This document shows, one piece after another, positions 16,982 to 25,174 of a DNA stretch of 48,733 nt (the first letter of the stretch is position 1; every line of letters begins with the position of its first letter). Below the pieces are notes generated by a model, which was not told where the DNA came from, searched no databases, and saw nothing but the letters and a program-made list of their open reading frames with translations. A program made the translations under genes and the position numbers. Source of the DNA: Pseudomonas fuscovaginae SE-1 (GTDB lineage Bacteria > Pseudomonadota > Gammaproteobacteria > Pseudomonadales > Pseudomonadaceae). Location: contig NZ_AQOH01000231.1 of NCBI RefSeq assembly GCF_000364705.1, forward strand, positions 1 to 48,733, in the 5' to 3' direction.

Positions 16982-17737
16982 TCAGACTTCCGGCAAGGTC
17001 GCTCCTCCATCGACCACCAAGGTCTGTCCGGTGATGTAGGCGGCCAGGTCCGAGGCCAGGAACAGCATGGCCGAGGCAATGTCCGAAGCCTGGCCCAAGC
17101 GTCCCAGCGGCACCCGGCTGGCGATCGCCTCGTTCTGTTGCGCATCGCCCAGGTTGGCCATGGCCGGCGTGGCGATCATGCCCGGTTCGACCCCGTTGAC
17201 CCGGACGTTGTCGGCGGCCAGTTCCAGCGCCGCATTGCGGATGAAGCCGTTTACGCCGGCCTTGGACGCCGCGTAGTGGCTCAGCCCAGGGTAAGCCACC
17301 CTGGGTCCGGTGACCGAGGAGGTGACCAGCACGCAGCCCTGGCCCTGGCGCCGGAACAGCGGCAGCGCGGCCTGGGTCAGCCAGAACAGCGCCGAGAGAT
17401 TGACCGCCAGGGTCCGTTCAAGCACAGCCGGGGTGATCTCGCTGAACGGGGTCAGCGGGAAGTACCCGGCGTTGTGCACCAGGGTGTCCAGCCGGTCCAG
17501 TTTCCCGACCAGCTCGAACACCGCGCTGGCGTCCGCCAGGTCGACGCCTACGGCTTCGACCTGGCAAGCCCTAGTCCGCAACTCGCTGGCCAGAGTCCGG
17601 GCCTGCTCCAGGCGCAGGTCGGCGATCACCACCTGAGCGCCACGTCGGGCGAAGGCCTCGACAATCGCTCGGCCGATGCCCTGGGCGCCACCGGTGACCA
17701 GCACGTGGCGACCACTGAAATCCAGGTCTTCAGGCAT
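16982..17737 (-). CDS. SDR family oxidoreductase
   Basis: 251 residues, classical short-chain dehydrogenase: TGGAQGIGRA near the N-terminus, NAGYF, catalytic serine in VTSSV, YAASK, and PGMIATPAM after the active site. It carries out NAD(P)-dependent oxidation or reduction of a small alcohol or carbonyl. Last gene of the amine-island operon; its ATG overlaps the stop of the preceding SDR by 8 bp (ATGCCTGA). The frame is open 61 codons upstream, but those codons lie inside the previous gene and the Rossmann motif begins right after the chosen start. Confidence 0.88.
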   Translation of the reverse strand: MPEDLDFSGRHVLVTGGAQGIGRAIVEAFARRGAQVVIADLRLEQARTLASELRTRACQVEAVGVDLADASAVFELVGKLDRLDTLVHNAGYFPLTPFSEITPAVLERTLAVNLSALFWLTQAALPLFRRQGQGCVLVTSSVTGPRVAYPGLSHYAASKAGVNGFIRNAALELAADNVRVNGVEPGMIATPAMANLGDAQQNEAIASRVPLGRLGQASDIASAMLFLASDLAAYITGQTLVVDGGATLPEV

Positions 17738-18530
17738 GGGCGGGCTCCATGTGGGCAAAGGCCAGTGTCGGCACGTCGACGATGTTCGACCCGCCATCGG
17801 CGACCAGGGTCGCCCCGGTGATGATCGAGGCCTCGTCGGACGCCAGGAAGCGGCAGACCCGGGCGATCTCCTCGGCGCTGGCCGGGCGGCGCAGCGGTAC
17901 GTCGGCGCAGACCCGGTCATAGGCCTGTTGCAGGGTTTCGCCGTACCGGTCCATCAGCGGCTGCATTTCCTGGTCGGCCATTGGCGTGCGTACCCAGCCC
18001 GGGCACACGGCATTCACCCGCACGGCGTGGGGGCCGTAGTCCCTGGCCAGGGAGCGGTTGAGGCCGAGCAGGGCGTGCTTGGCCGTGGTGTAGCCGCAAA
18101 CCTCCGGGCCCGCCGCCAGGGAGGCGATCGAGCCGATCAGGACGATGTTGCCGGCCGTTTCCCGCAGCAGCGGCAGGCAGGCCCGGGCACTGTAGAAGGC
18201 GCTGTCGAGGTTGCTGCGCAATGCCGCCTGCCAGCCCGGCGGAGTGGTCTCGGTGGCGCTACCCAGGCCGTGGCCGCCGGCACAGGCCAGCAGCACGTCG
18301 AGGCGGGCATGGCGTTGGCGGATGCGGGCGATGAAATCCTCCCAGGCATCCGGGCAGGCGGCATCGCCGACCAGGACCAGGCCGCCGGTCTCTGCGGCGA
18401 CCTGCTCCAGCGGCTCGCGGCGCCGGCCGATCAGCACCAGGTTGTCGCCCTGCGCGGCGTAGAGCCGCGCACAGGCCGCACCAATGCCGGTGCCGGCACC
18501 GGTGATGACGACGGTCCGTGGCTCAGGCAT
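17730..18530 (-). CDS. SDR family oxidoreductase
   Basis: 266 residues, classical SDR: TGAGTGIGAA, CAGGHG in place of the usual NAG, GSIAS serine region, active-site YTTAK, and PGWVRTPM. Overlaps both neighbours by 8 bp with the same ATGCCTGA sequence, so MoaF, this SDR and the next SDR are translationally coupled. Two SDRs in tandem with MoaF recall the Klebsiella monoamine regulon, where an SDR-type moaE gene sits beside moaF. Its substrate is probably a hydroxylated amine or its aldehyde/alcohol derivative. Confidence 0.85.
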   Translation of the reverse strand: MPEPRTVVITGAGTGIGAACARLYAAQGDNLVLIGRRREPLEQVAAETGGLVLVGDAACPDAWEDFIARIRQRHARLDVLLACAGGHGLGSATETTPPGWQAALRSNLDSAFYSARACLPLLRETAGNIVLIGSIASLAAGPEVCGYTTAKHALLGLNRSLARDYGPHAVRVNAVCPGWVRTPMADQEMQPLMDRYGETLQQAYDRVCADVPLRRPASAEEIARVCRFLASDEASIITGATLVADGGSNIVDVPTLAFAHMEPAHA

Positions 18531-19347
18531 CGGGGTACTCCGTGCGGTTGAGGACCTGGCAGTAGGAGCTGACCGGGAAGTTCGACAGCTCGTCGAAGGC
18601 CGCACCGGCATAACCGAAGATCTTGCCGTCGCTGCGGTGTTGTTGCAGGTCGATCAGCAACAGGCCGAGGGTCGGGACGATCTTTTCACGCCAGACGAAG
18701 AGATAGAGCTCATCGGCGATCTTGTAGTAATGGCAGCGATCGGTGTCGCACAGACCCTTTTCCACGCCTTCCAGGCACTGCCAGGTGTAGAACTGGTCGT
18801 TGAGATAAATGTGTTCGTAGACTTCGCTCGGGCTGTAGCGGTAATGGTTGCGCAGGCCGCTCAGTTCGCTGGTCGGGGCATGCGGGCAGAGGCCTTCCTG
18901 CCAGGGGCGGTCGAGGCTGCCATGAAGGAACTCGGCCTCGACCGTGGTCAGGTCCTTGCCGGCCAGGGCGCGGCTGTAGAGGCCCTCGCGGGTCTGCTCG
19001 GCGCTCGGCATGCGGCCGATCACGGCGGTGAAGGCGGCTTGGGCGGTGTCGAGTACCAGGCTGATCGACCAGGCCTGGCCGCCTTCGTGCCTGATGAAGT
19101 CCACCAGGTACAGGCCGGGACGCACGGAGGTCGCGCGGTAGTGGGCGGTGCCGCTGGAGTGACCGTCGGCGGCGCTCCATGACAGGGTTTCGCGCTCGAA
19201 GCGGTGCTCGATCTGCCAGCCATTGGCGAAATGCAGGGTGAAGGTCTTGCCGTCCAGCTCGGCCAGGTTGGGCAAGATGAAGGCTTGCGGGGCAAAGCCG
19301 TCGGCCAGGGCGCCCACGGTGATCCAGTCTTTGTTGTTTGCGGTCAT
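18523..19347 (-). CDS. moaF: MoaF family protein (monoamine regulon)
   Basis: 274 residues. The sequence (DGKTFTLHFANGWQIEHRF... repeated in a second half beginning near FYTWQCLEGVEKG) fits the two-domain MoaF family, two related calycin-like beta-barrel halves. MoaF was named for the Klebsiella aerogenes monoamine regulon, unrelated to molybdopterin moa genes; its biochemical role is unclear and may be ligand binding. The start at 19347 has a GGAG site 8 bp upstream. Coupled by overlap to the next SDR. The family call is from recognition and fits the FeaR context. Confidence 0.75.
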   Translation of the reverse strand: MTANNKDWITVGALADGFAPQAFILPNLAELDGKTFTLHFANGWQIEHRFERETLSWSAADGHSSGTAHYRATSVRPGLYLVDFIRHEGGQAWSISLVLDTAQAAFTAVIGRMPSAEQTREGLYSRALAGKDLTTVEAEFLHGSLDRPWQEGLCPHAPTSELSGLRNHYRYSPSEVYEHIYLNDQFYTWQCLEGVEKGLCDTDRCHYYKIADELYLFVWREKIVPTLGLLLIDLQQHRSDGKIFGYAGAAFDELSNFPVSSYCQVLNRTEYPDA

Positions 19348-19431
19348 GATGAGACTCCGATTGGTTGGATGGACCTGTCGGATCATGCCGCTGGCGGCTT
19401 TGCCCGCCTATCAACCGGATGGTTGAGTGAG

Positions 19432-20091
19432 CTACAGGAACAGGCTGACCACCAGTTCGGTGCGGCTGCTGACGCCGGTCTTGCGGAACAGATTGATCAG
19501 GTGGGTCTTGACCGTCGCCAGGCTGACGTCCAGCTCCTGGGCCAGTTGCTTGTTGCTGGCGCCCTGGCGCAGCAGGTGGGCGATCTGCCGCTCCTTGGGG
19601 GTCAGGTCGAGCAGCGGGTCTTCGCAGGGCTGCAGGTTGGCGACCGCCATCTGCAGGAGTGACTGCAGGGCTTCGAGGCGGGCCAGTTGCTCGCTGTTGA
19701 AGGCCCCCTGTTCGACGGTGCGCAGCAGCGAAATCGCCGCCTGGGGCTGGCCGGCGCGGTGGGCGAGGATCTCCACCACGTCGACGATGCCGTGGCGTTG
19801 CAGGAAATCGCGATAGCGCTGGTTGTCACGTCTGGGCTGGCGTGTCATGGCCAGTTCGATCGGGACGACGGTCAAGCCGCTGGACAGGCAGTTGCGCGGT
19901 TGCAGCGGGTCGAACTGCCGGTAGTGGTCGAGGTAGTCGCGGTGCATCTCGCCGGTCATGCCCTGCAGGCGGAAATCACGGGCCTGCAGCTGGCGGTCGA
20001 CGCGATAGAAGGCTGCACGGCTGGCCGGGACCAGTTGGGTGAAGGCGTGCAGGCACTGCTGCGCGACTTCCTGGAGGGGAATGCTGTTCAT
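19432..20091 (-). CDS. LuxR-family transcriptional regulator
   Basis: 219 residues. A C-terminal LuxR HTH (about residues 163-219; LTPKERQIAHLLRQGASNKQLAQELDVSLATVKTHL) follows an N-terminal region of about 150 residues with no acyl-homoserine-lactone domain that I recognise. It lies within the FAD-oxidase/MoaF/SDR operon, so it probably controls that operon in response to an intracellular ligand. The 12-bp inverted repeat upstream of the FAD-oxidase gene is a candidate site. Confidence 0.85.
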   Translation of the reverse strand: MNSIPLQEVAQQCLHAFTQLVPASRAAFYRVDRQLQARDFRLQGMTGEMHRDYLDHYRQFDPLQPRNCLSSGLTVVPIELAMTRQPRRDNQRYRDFLQRHGIVDVVEILAHRAGQPQAAISLLRTVEQGAFNSEQLARLEALQSLLQMAVANLQPCEDPLLDLTPKERQIAHLLRQGASNKQLAQELDVSLATVKTHLINLFRKTGVSSRTELVVSLFL

Positions 20092-20141
20092 GCTTGCCCG
20101 GCCTCGACGATGGCTGCCGGGGACGCCGGCAGCCGCAGTGA

Positions 20142-20507
20142 TCAGGCGACCGCGAAGTAGTGCTTGACGAAGCTCTCGCTGACGACTTCCCAGAGCACCG
20201 GGGTGCCCTTGGTCACGAACCAGCTGTCACCGGCCTTGTAGCGGCTGCTCTGGCCGCTGTTCTCGTCGGTCAGGATCACTTCGCCGGTGACCACTGTCGC
20301 CTGTTCGGCGAAAGGATAGACCATGCGGAACTTGCCCTGGGTGGTGCCGAAGTAGGCGCTGCTGACCGGGTCGGTCGGTGCGCCGAAGGTCATCTTGCCG
20401 AAGGCGCGGACTTCGCCTTCGAGGATCTGCGAGCCGAGGTCGGCCACGGTGCCCCAGGCATCGAGTTCGGACAGTTGGACATCTTTCTTGACGGTGGTGA
20501 GGGTCAT
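20142..20507 (-). CDS. Cupin domain protein (EutQ/DUF861-like)
   Basis: 121 residues, a single cupin barrel of the cupin_3 type (KAGDSWFVTKGTPVLWEVVSESFVKHYFAV). Such proteins are common partners of DAO-family amine oxidases in polyamine and amine utilisation operons; the role is unclear, perhaps handling a labile intermediate. An AGGAGC ribosome site precedes the ATG. Lies 49 bp after the FAD-oxidase gene in the same operon. Confidence 0.8.
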   Translation of the reverse strand: MTLTTVKKDVQLSELDAWGTVADLGSQILEGEVRAFGKMTFGAPTDPVSSAYFGTTQGKFRMVYPFAEQATVVTGEVILTDENSGQSSRYKAGDSWFVTKGTPVLWEVVSESFVKHYFAVA

Positions 20508-20556
20508 GGCAGTTGCTCCTGATGAGTGAAAGTGAAAGGGAAGGGCGCCTTGGCGA

Positions 20557-21855
20557 TCAGCGACGCCCGTTCCAGTAACCCGAGAGTTGGTGCCAGGATT
20601 TGCCGCCGGTCAGTAGCAGCGGGCGAATCAGGTCCTTGCCGATGATGGTCGGACGCGGGATCGAGCTGACCAGGTCGTAGCGTGCAGAGCCCTCGCTCAT
20701 GCCCTCGGCCAGGACCTTGCAGATGATGTGGCTCGGGGTCACGCCGAAACCGGAGTAGCCCTGGACATAGAACGCGTTGCGCCGACCCGGCAGGGTGCCG
20801 ATCTGCGGAAACAGGTTCGGGCTGCAGGCCATCGGGCCGCCCCAGGCCAGGTCGATCTTCACGTCCTTGAGGTACGGGAAGATTTTCAGCATCAGGTTGC
20901 GGTTCCAGGCCTTGAGGTCGCGAGGGATGTGCTCGACCAGCGGCGTGGCCGCGCCGAACAGCAGGCGGTTTTCATTGGTGACGCGGTAGTAGTCGATCAC
21001 CGGGCGAATGTCGCTGTAGGCGCCGCGGATCGGGCTGATGCGCTGGATCAGTTCCTCCGACAACGGCTCGGTCATCATCTGGAAGGCGTAGGTGTTGATG
21101 GTCGAGCGGTGCAGTTCCGGTTCCAGCTTGTTGAGGAAGCTGTCGCAGGCCCACAGCAGCTTGCTGGCCTTGACCGAGCCGCGCCCGGTACGCACGGTGA
21201 TCTGTTCGCCGTAGCGCACTTCCAGGGCCGGGCTGTTCTCGAAAATCCGCGCGCCATGGCCGACCAGCGCCTTGGCCTCGCCGAGCAGCAGGTTCAACGA
21301 GTGCACGTGGCCACCGCCCATGTGCAGCAAGGCGCTGCTGTAGGCGTCGGAGCCGATGATCTGCCTGACCTCGGAGCCGGCGAGAAAGCGGATCTCGTGC
21401 TGGCTGTTGAGCGACTTGAAATCCTTTTCCCAGGCGCGCAGGGTCTTTTCCTGGCGGGCGTTGAAGCCCATGTAGCCGTAGCCGTGGCAGAAGTCGGCAT
21501 CGATGTCGTACTTGGCGATGCGGCCCTTGATGATGTCGGCGCCCAGGTCGCTGATCTCGAAGATCCGCCGCAGGCCGTCTTCACCCACGTCTTTCTTGAT
21601 CTTTTCCAGGTCGTGGCCGATCCCGGCCATGATCTGCCCACCGTTGCGCCCGGTGCCGCCAAAGCCCAGGTAGCGGGCTTCCAGCACGACGATGTTGGTG
21701 ATGCCTTTTTCGGCGAGCTCCAGGGCGGTGTTGATGCCGGAGAAACCGCCGCCGATGACGACAACGTCGGCTTCCACATCCTGTTCCAGGGTCGGGAAGC
21801 TGAGGTTGTATTTCTTGGTGGCCGTGTAGTAGGTGGGCGTTTCGATATTGATCAT
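20557..21855 (-). CDS. FAD-dependent amine oxidase/DAO family (PuuB/OrdL-like)
   Basis: 432 residues of the D-amino-acid-oxidase fold. ADVVVIGGGFSGINTALELAEKG is the FAD-binding beta-alpha-beta, followed by LEARYLGFGGTGRNGGQ and, near the C-terminus, FYVQGYSGFGVTPSH. This is the pattern of gamma-glutamylputrescine oxidase-like enzymes that oxidise a primary or secondary amine to aldehyde plus H2O2. In this island no copper amine oxidase or quinohaemoprotein amine dehydrogenase is present, so it is the best candidate for the first step, feeding the aldehyde dehydrogenase. Start at 21855 (MINIETPTYY) chosen over an ATG 24 codons upstream that lacks similarity. Confidence 0.85.
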   Translation of the reverse strand: MINIETPTYYTATKKYNLSFPTLEQDVEADVVVIGGGFSGINTALELAEKGITNIVVLEARYLGFGGTGRNGGQIMAGIGHDLEKIKKDVGEDGLRRIFEISDLGADIIKGRIAKYDIDADFCHGYGYMGFNARQEKTLRAWEKDFKSLNSQHEIRFLAGSEVRQIIGSDAYSSALLHMGGGHVHSLNLLLGEAKALVGHGARIFENSPALEVRYGEQITVRTGRGSVKASKLLWACDSFLNKLEPELHRSTINTYAFQMMTEPLSEELIQRISPIRGAYSDIRPVIDYYRVTNENRLLFGAATPLVEHIPRDLKAWNRNLMLKIFPYLKDVKIDLAWGGPMACSPNLFPQIGTLPGRRNAFYVQGYSGFGVTPSHIICKVLAEGMSEGSARYDLVSSIPRPTIIGKDLIRPLLLTGGKSWHQLSGYWNGRR

Positions 21856-21931
21856 GGCGCAGCCTGAAAAAGTGAAGGAAAACTCAAGGCAGGGAGTCCG
21901 GGAGACTCTGTCATCGATGGCTCCCATTAAG

Positions 21932-21995
21932 AGCCCTGGCGCGGCGGATGTCTTGATTCTCTGTGCCGGTTTTTTTGATTCAGCGCGCCAGGGCT
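21932..21995. repeat. 12-bp perfect inverted repeat upstream of the FAD-oxidase operon
   Basis: AGCCCTGGCGCG (21932-21943) and CGCGCCAGGGCT (21984-21995) are perfect inverted copies 40 bp apart, 77-140 bp upstream of the FAD-oxidase start. Arms four helical turns apart suggest two operator sites for a looping regulator such as the LuxR protein of the operon or FeaR. A T-rich stretch lies between them. The repeat is seen; function is inferred. Confidence 0.55.
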
Positions 21996-22089
21996 GGCAA
22001 GGCCGTCACAAAACCGCTCTACGCTGGCACGGAGCGGACAGTCTCGTTGGTGTCGCTGCTTGGGTGAGTTTGCCAGGGCAGCCTGCTGG

Positions 22090-22665
22090 TCAGATCAGTC
22101 GCTCGTACTCCGAAAGAAGCTTGATGCTTTGAGCAAGACCTTGGGCCTGTAATCGCTCCAGGAGCTTCTTTGCGGTACAGGGGGGATTCTTCAGGGACGC
22201 ACGTTGTGCCTGGACCGCTTCGAGTACTGCGGCCCGATCAAGGTCGAAGAGGTCTGTGATGAAGTCGTCCGGGTGCACTGCTTCTATATCAAATGGCCGT
22301 AACGCATCGACTGGAAAGTCCTTCAGGTTGAAGGTCACGATGACGGAGGCGCTGCATTTGATGGCAGCCGCCAGGACGTGCCGATCGTCTGCATCCGGGA
22401 GTGTGAGGCCCGAACACAGGGATTCGTATCCGGTTACCAAGGCATCGGGTATGGCTCTGTCCATTGCCTTTGAGGTCCGATCAAGTTGAGCTTGGGTGAG
22501 ATCCTGACGCTTGATCAGAAGGTTGCGTTTCCATTCCTCATGAATGTGCGCCGTCCAGCGTGCCCGGTAAGTACCTGTCAGCGCCAGGTGCATGAGCAGG
22601 TCACGCAATGGCGCCGGGTAGAGGACATTGGCGTCATACACCGCAGTGAACGGCGAATGCCTCAT
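22090..22665 (-). CDS. PIN-domain toxin of a type II toxin-antitoxin pair
   Basis: 191 residues. The PIN nuclease fold shows its acidic metal site: D11 in VYDANVLYP, E43/E44 (IHEEW), D91/D93/D94 (PDADDRH) and D116 (FNLKDFP). These proteins cleave RNA. It is longer than a minimal VapC (about 130), with a C-terminal helical extension typical of the PIN proteins that follow excisionase-like antitoxins. Its ATG overlaps the antitoxin stop (ATGA), the usual coupled TA arrangement. Confidence 0.85.
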   Translation of the reverse strand: MRHSPFTAVYDANVLYPAPLRDLLMHLALTGTYRARWTAHIHEEWKRNLLIKRQDLTQAQLDRTSKAMDRAIPDALVTGYESLCSGLTLPDADDRHVLAAAIKCSASVIVTFNLKDFPVDALRPFDIEAVHPDDFITDLFDLDRAAVLEAVQAQRASLKNPPCTAKKLLERLQAQGLAQSIKLLSEYERLI

Positions 22666-23129
22666 TCGTACCCCATCTTCAGCGCCTGGGCTTGTGCCGC
22701 CAGTTCTCCCATCGCCTGGCTGCTTTCTGCGGTCCTGCGTTGCTTGTAGTCCATGAGGTCGGCGAATTTCACCCGGCGATGGCGACCGACCTTGGTGTGT
22801 GGGATGACATTTTCATCCAGTAGCTTGACCAGATGCGGCCGCGAGACATTCAGCAAGTCCGCACCTTCCTGGGTGGTCAGCTCCGCATGAATCGGAACGA
22901 CCTTTACGGCATTGCCCATCGCCAGTTCACTCAGGATTTCGTCCAGCAGGCGCAGGGCCGAGACCGGTAGCTGGAGAGTGTGTGGCTGCTGCTTGTCATC
23001 CAGTATTTCGATGCGTTGGGTCTCCAGCTGGGTCGACAGGAAAGCGGCGAGCTGGCGGCGTGACTCTACGGCGGCAGCTATCTGCCTTTCATCAGGAAGC
23101 ATCGTGGTGTTCAGGTCTGCGGTAGTCAT
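22662..23129 (-). CDS. Excisionase-type HTH antitoxin of the PIN toxin
   Basis: 155 residues. The C-terminal half holds a MerR/excisionase-type HTH (LTTQEGADLLNVSRPHLVKLLDENVIPHTKVGRHRRVKFADL, about residues 85-125); the N-terminal half is helical and may bind the toxin. The ATG at 23129 has GGAG 6 bp upstream; a TTG four codons earlier is less likely. It probably represses its own promoter at the AAACGAAAT repeats upstream. Confidence 0.82.
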   Translation of the reverse strand: MTTADLNTTMLPDERQIAAAVESRRQLAAFLSTQLETQRIEILDDKQQPHTLQLPVSALRLLDEILSELAMGNAVKVVPIHAELTTQEGADLLNVSRPHLVKLLDENVIPHTKVGRHRRVKFADLMDYKQRRTAESSQAMGELAAQAQALKMGYE

Positions 23130-23182
23130 GGGTGTCTCCAAAATCTTTTGTATTCGCGCAAGTGCGTTGGGTCTACATTGAT

Positions 23183-23221
23183 TTTGTAAACGAAATAAAC
23201 GAAATTCGCAATAAACGAAAC
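23183..23221 (-). promoter_or_regulatory. TA promoter with three AAACGAAA repeats
   Basis: AAACGAAAT is present at 23188-23196 and 23197-23205 in perfect 9-bp tandem, and AAACGAAAC at 23213-23221. On the minus strand TTGCGA (23206-23211) and TACAAA (23183-23188) with a 17-bp gap form a plausible promoter that the repeats cover, so the antitoxin could autorepress here. The rest of the gap to the next gene (23222-23433) contains nothing that I recognise. Confidence 0.55.
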
Positions 23222-23433
23222 GGCCAGTTTTTGAGTGGGATCAGTCACTGTTGCCGATCATCAATGTACAGAGACGAGCCGAAGCCTAGTCGTCAGGATT
23301 GGATGGCAACAGCTAGCTGGCGTGTTCTAGGACATTTCAGTCAAGAGGAGGAGAGTTGTCCTGCTGGCCGCTGAAGGTTCTGTTTCCAGCGATTTGCGGA
23401 CGCTGTCGATGGAGCGGGGAAGCTTGGGCGCGC

Positions 23434-24162
23434 TCAGCCAGTTCTGGTCGCTCGGTATTCCTCAACCAATTTGTCCAGAAAGACGAACAGCTTCTGGTTC
23501 ATCTCCTCCCAGTCGTTCGCCCGCAAGGCCGCCGGCTGCTGGACGAAGCGGCGGTCGAGGAGGGTGGCCAGTTCGCGCTCGGAAGCGGCGATCAGCAGTT
23601 CGACGACCTCACGGGTGAATTCCATGTGGCACTGGAAGCCATAGACGAGCTTGCTGTATTCGACGATCTGGCGGGGGCAGCCTTCGCTGGTCGCGATGAT
23701 CGTCGCGTCGGCGGTCAGGCCGGGCATGTCGTTGTGCCAGTGGCCGACCTGCAGCACGTCGCCGAAGTGGGCGAACTTGGCGTTCGCCTTGCCGGCTTCG
23801 GTCAGGCTGATCGGGAATTTGCCGATTTCCTTTTCCGGGCTATGGCCGAACCGGGCGCCCAGCGCCTCACCGATGAGCTGGGAGCCCAGGCAGACGCCGA
23901 CCACCGCTTTTCCGGCAGCGATCGCCTGGCTGATCAGGCGACATTCCTCGGCGGCATCGAAATGTGCGCATTGTTCGAGGGTGGTGGCCGGGTCCTGGGG
24001 GCCGCCCAGCACGACCAGCAGGTCGATGGCGTCCGCATGGGCGGGCAGCGCCTGGCCTGCATGCACACGGGAGTAACTGGCGGCATGGCCTCGTGACTTC
24101 ACCCAGGTGTCATAGGCGCCAGGCGCTTCGAAGGCTTCGTGAACGATGAAGTGGACTTTCAT
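23434..24162 (-). CDS. Class I glutamine amidotransferase-like protein
   Basis: 242 residues of the GATase1 fold with an intact triad: nucleophile C91 (GVCLGSQ), H179 and E181 (FQCHMEF). Stand-alone members such as YfeJ/YfeW-like and gamma-glutamyl hydrolase types cleave glutamine or gamma-glutamyl groups; no synthetase partner gene is visible. It is last in a minus-strand operon after the DHDPS-family gene, separated by 74 bp holding a 10-bp stem. It may release an amino group or hydrolyse a gamma-glutamyl intermediate in that pathway. Confidence 0.85.
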   Translation of the reverse strand: MKVHFIVHEAFEAPGAYDTWVKSRGHAASYSRVHAGQALPAHADAIDLLVVLGGPQDPATTLEQCAHFDAAEECRLISQAIAAGKAVVGVCLGSQLIGEALGARFGHSPEKEIGKFPISLTEAGKANAKFAHFGDVLQVGHWHNDMPGLTADATIIATSEGCPRQIVEYSKLVYGFQCHMEFTREVVELLIAASERELATLLDRRFVQQPAALRANDWEEMNQKLFVFLDKLVEEYRATRTG

Positions 24163-24187
24163 GGGGGTTCTCTTCAATGACTGGAGG

Positions 24188-24226
24188 GCAGAAGGCCCGG
24201 CGATCCGCTCGCGCCAGGCCTTCTGC
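24188..24226 (-). repeat. Intercistronic stem-loop
   Basis: GCAGAAGGCC (24188-24197) and GGCCTTCTGC (24217-24226) form a perfect 10-bp stem with a 19-base loop between the DHDPS-family and amidotransferase genes. There is no T-run, so partial termination or mRNA processing is more likely than full termination. Confidence 0.5.
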
Positions 24227-24236
24227 GAGACCGGAT

Positions 24237-25130
24237 TCAGCGGCTGACGGCCAACTCGTCCAGCAGGCCTTTCAGGTAGGCACTGCCCTGCGGGTCCAGG
24301 GGTTGCAGCGGCAGGCGCGGGGCGCCGACGTCCAGGCCGAGCATGTTCAGGCCGGCCTTGATGGTCGTCGGCAGGCCGCGGCGGGTGATGTACTCCAGCA
24401 GCTCGTACTGGCGATAGAAGAGGGTGCGGGCCTGTTCCAGGTCGCGATCCTGCACCGCCGCCCACAAGGCCAGGTTCAATTGCGCAATCAGGTTCGGCGC
24501 TGCGGTGCACCAGCCGGCCGCACCGGCCACCAGGGCTTCGAGGGTCAGCGGGTTGCAGCCGTTGTAGAACGCCACCTGGCCACCAGTGGCCTTGTACAGG
24601 CGGTGCATGCGCTGGATGTCCCCCGTGCTTTCCTTGACCATGGTGACGTTCTTCACCTCGTTCAGGATGCGCAGGATCAGTTCCACCGACAGGTCGGTAC
24701 CGCTGGTACCGGGGTTGTTGTAGAGCATGATCGGGATATCGATCGCCGCCCCGACCGCCTTGTAGTGATCGACGATCTCGGTCTCGGTCAGCTTCCAGTA
24801 GGACGCCGGCAGAACCATCACCGCCGTGGCACCGCAGGCCTGGGCCAGCTGTGCACGCTGCACGGTGCGTGCGGTGGTCAGGTCGGACACGCTGACCACG
24901 CTGGGCACGCGCCCGGCAATCTTCTCCTGGCTGAAGCGCACCACCGACTCCCACTCGGCCTCGGAGAGGTAGGCGCCTTCGCCGGTGCTGCCCAGCGGTG
25001 CGATGGCGTGCACGCCGGACTGGATCAGGCGTTCGATGGATTGGCCCAGCGCAGTCAGGTCGACCGAGCCGTCTGCCGCGAAGGGGGTGATGGTGTAGCC
25101 GATAACGCCGCGAATCTGAGGGGTGGACAT
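24237..25130 (-). CDS. DHDPS/N-acetylneuraminate lyase family aldolase
   Basis: 297 residues, the typical length of the family. GSTGE (47-51), Y137 in YNNPG and Schiff-base lysine K166 in VKESTGD are all present. Family members join or split pyruvate and an aldehyde by class I aldolase chemistry. It is not the housekeeping DapA: it is flanked by a class II aldolase and an amidotransferase under an XRE-cupin regulator, which suggests catabolism of a sugar acid or hydroxy-amino acid. Start MSTPQIRG at 25130 with GAGGTG upstream. Confidence 0.88.
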   Translation of the reverse strand: MSTPQIRGVIGYTITPFAADGSVDLTALGQSIERLIQSGVHAIAPLGSTGEGAYLSEAEWESVVRFSQEKIAGRVPSVVSVSDLTTARTVQRAQLAQACGATAVMVLPASYWKLTETEIVDHYKAVGAAIDIPIMLYNNPGTSGTDLSVELILRILNEVKNVTMVKESTGDIQRMHRLYKATGGQVAFYNGCNPLTLEALVAGAAGWCTAAPNLIAQLNLALWAAVQDRDLEQARTLFYRQYELLEYITRRGLPTTIKAGLNMLGLDVGAPRLPLQPLDPQGSAYLKGLLDELAVSR

Positions 25131-25174
25131 GCAAGGCACCTCTTACTGTTTTCTGGAAATGAGTACCGCGTCGA

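Noticed and set aside
18523..19347. MoaF as a molybdopterin synthesis protein
   Set aside because: The name comes from the monoamine regulon; no other molybdenum cofactor gene is here and FeaR-type context supports amine metabolism.
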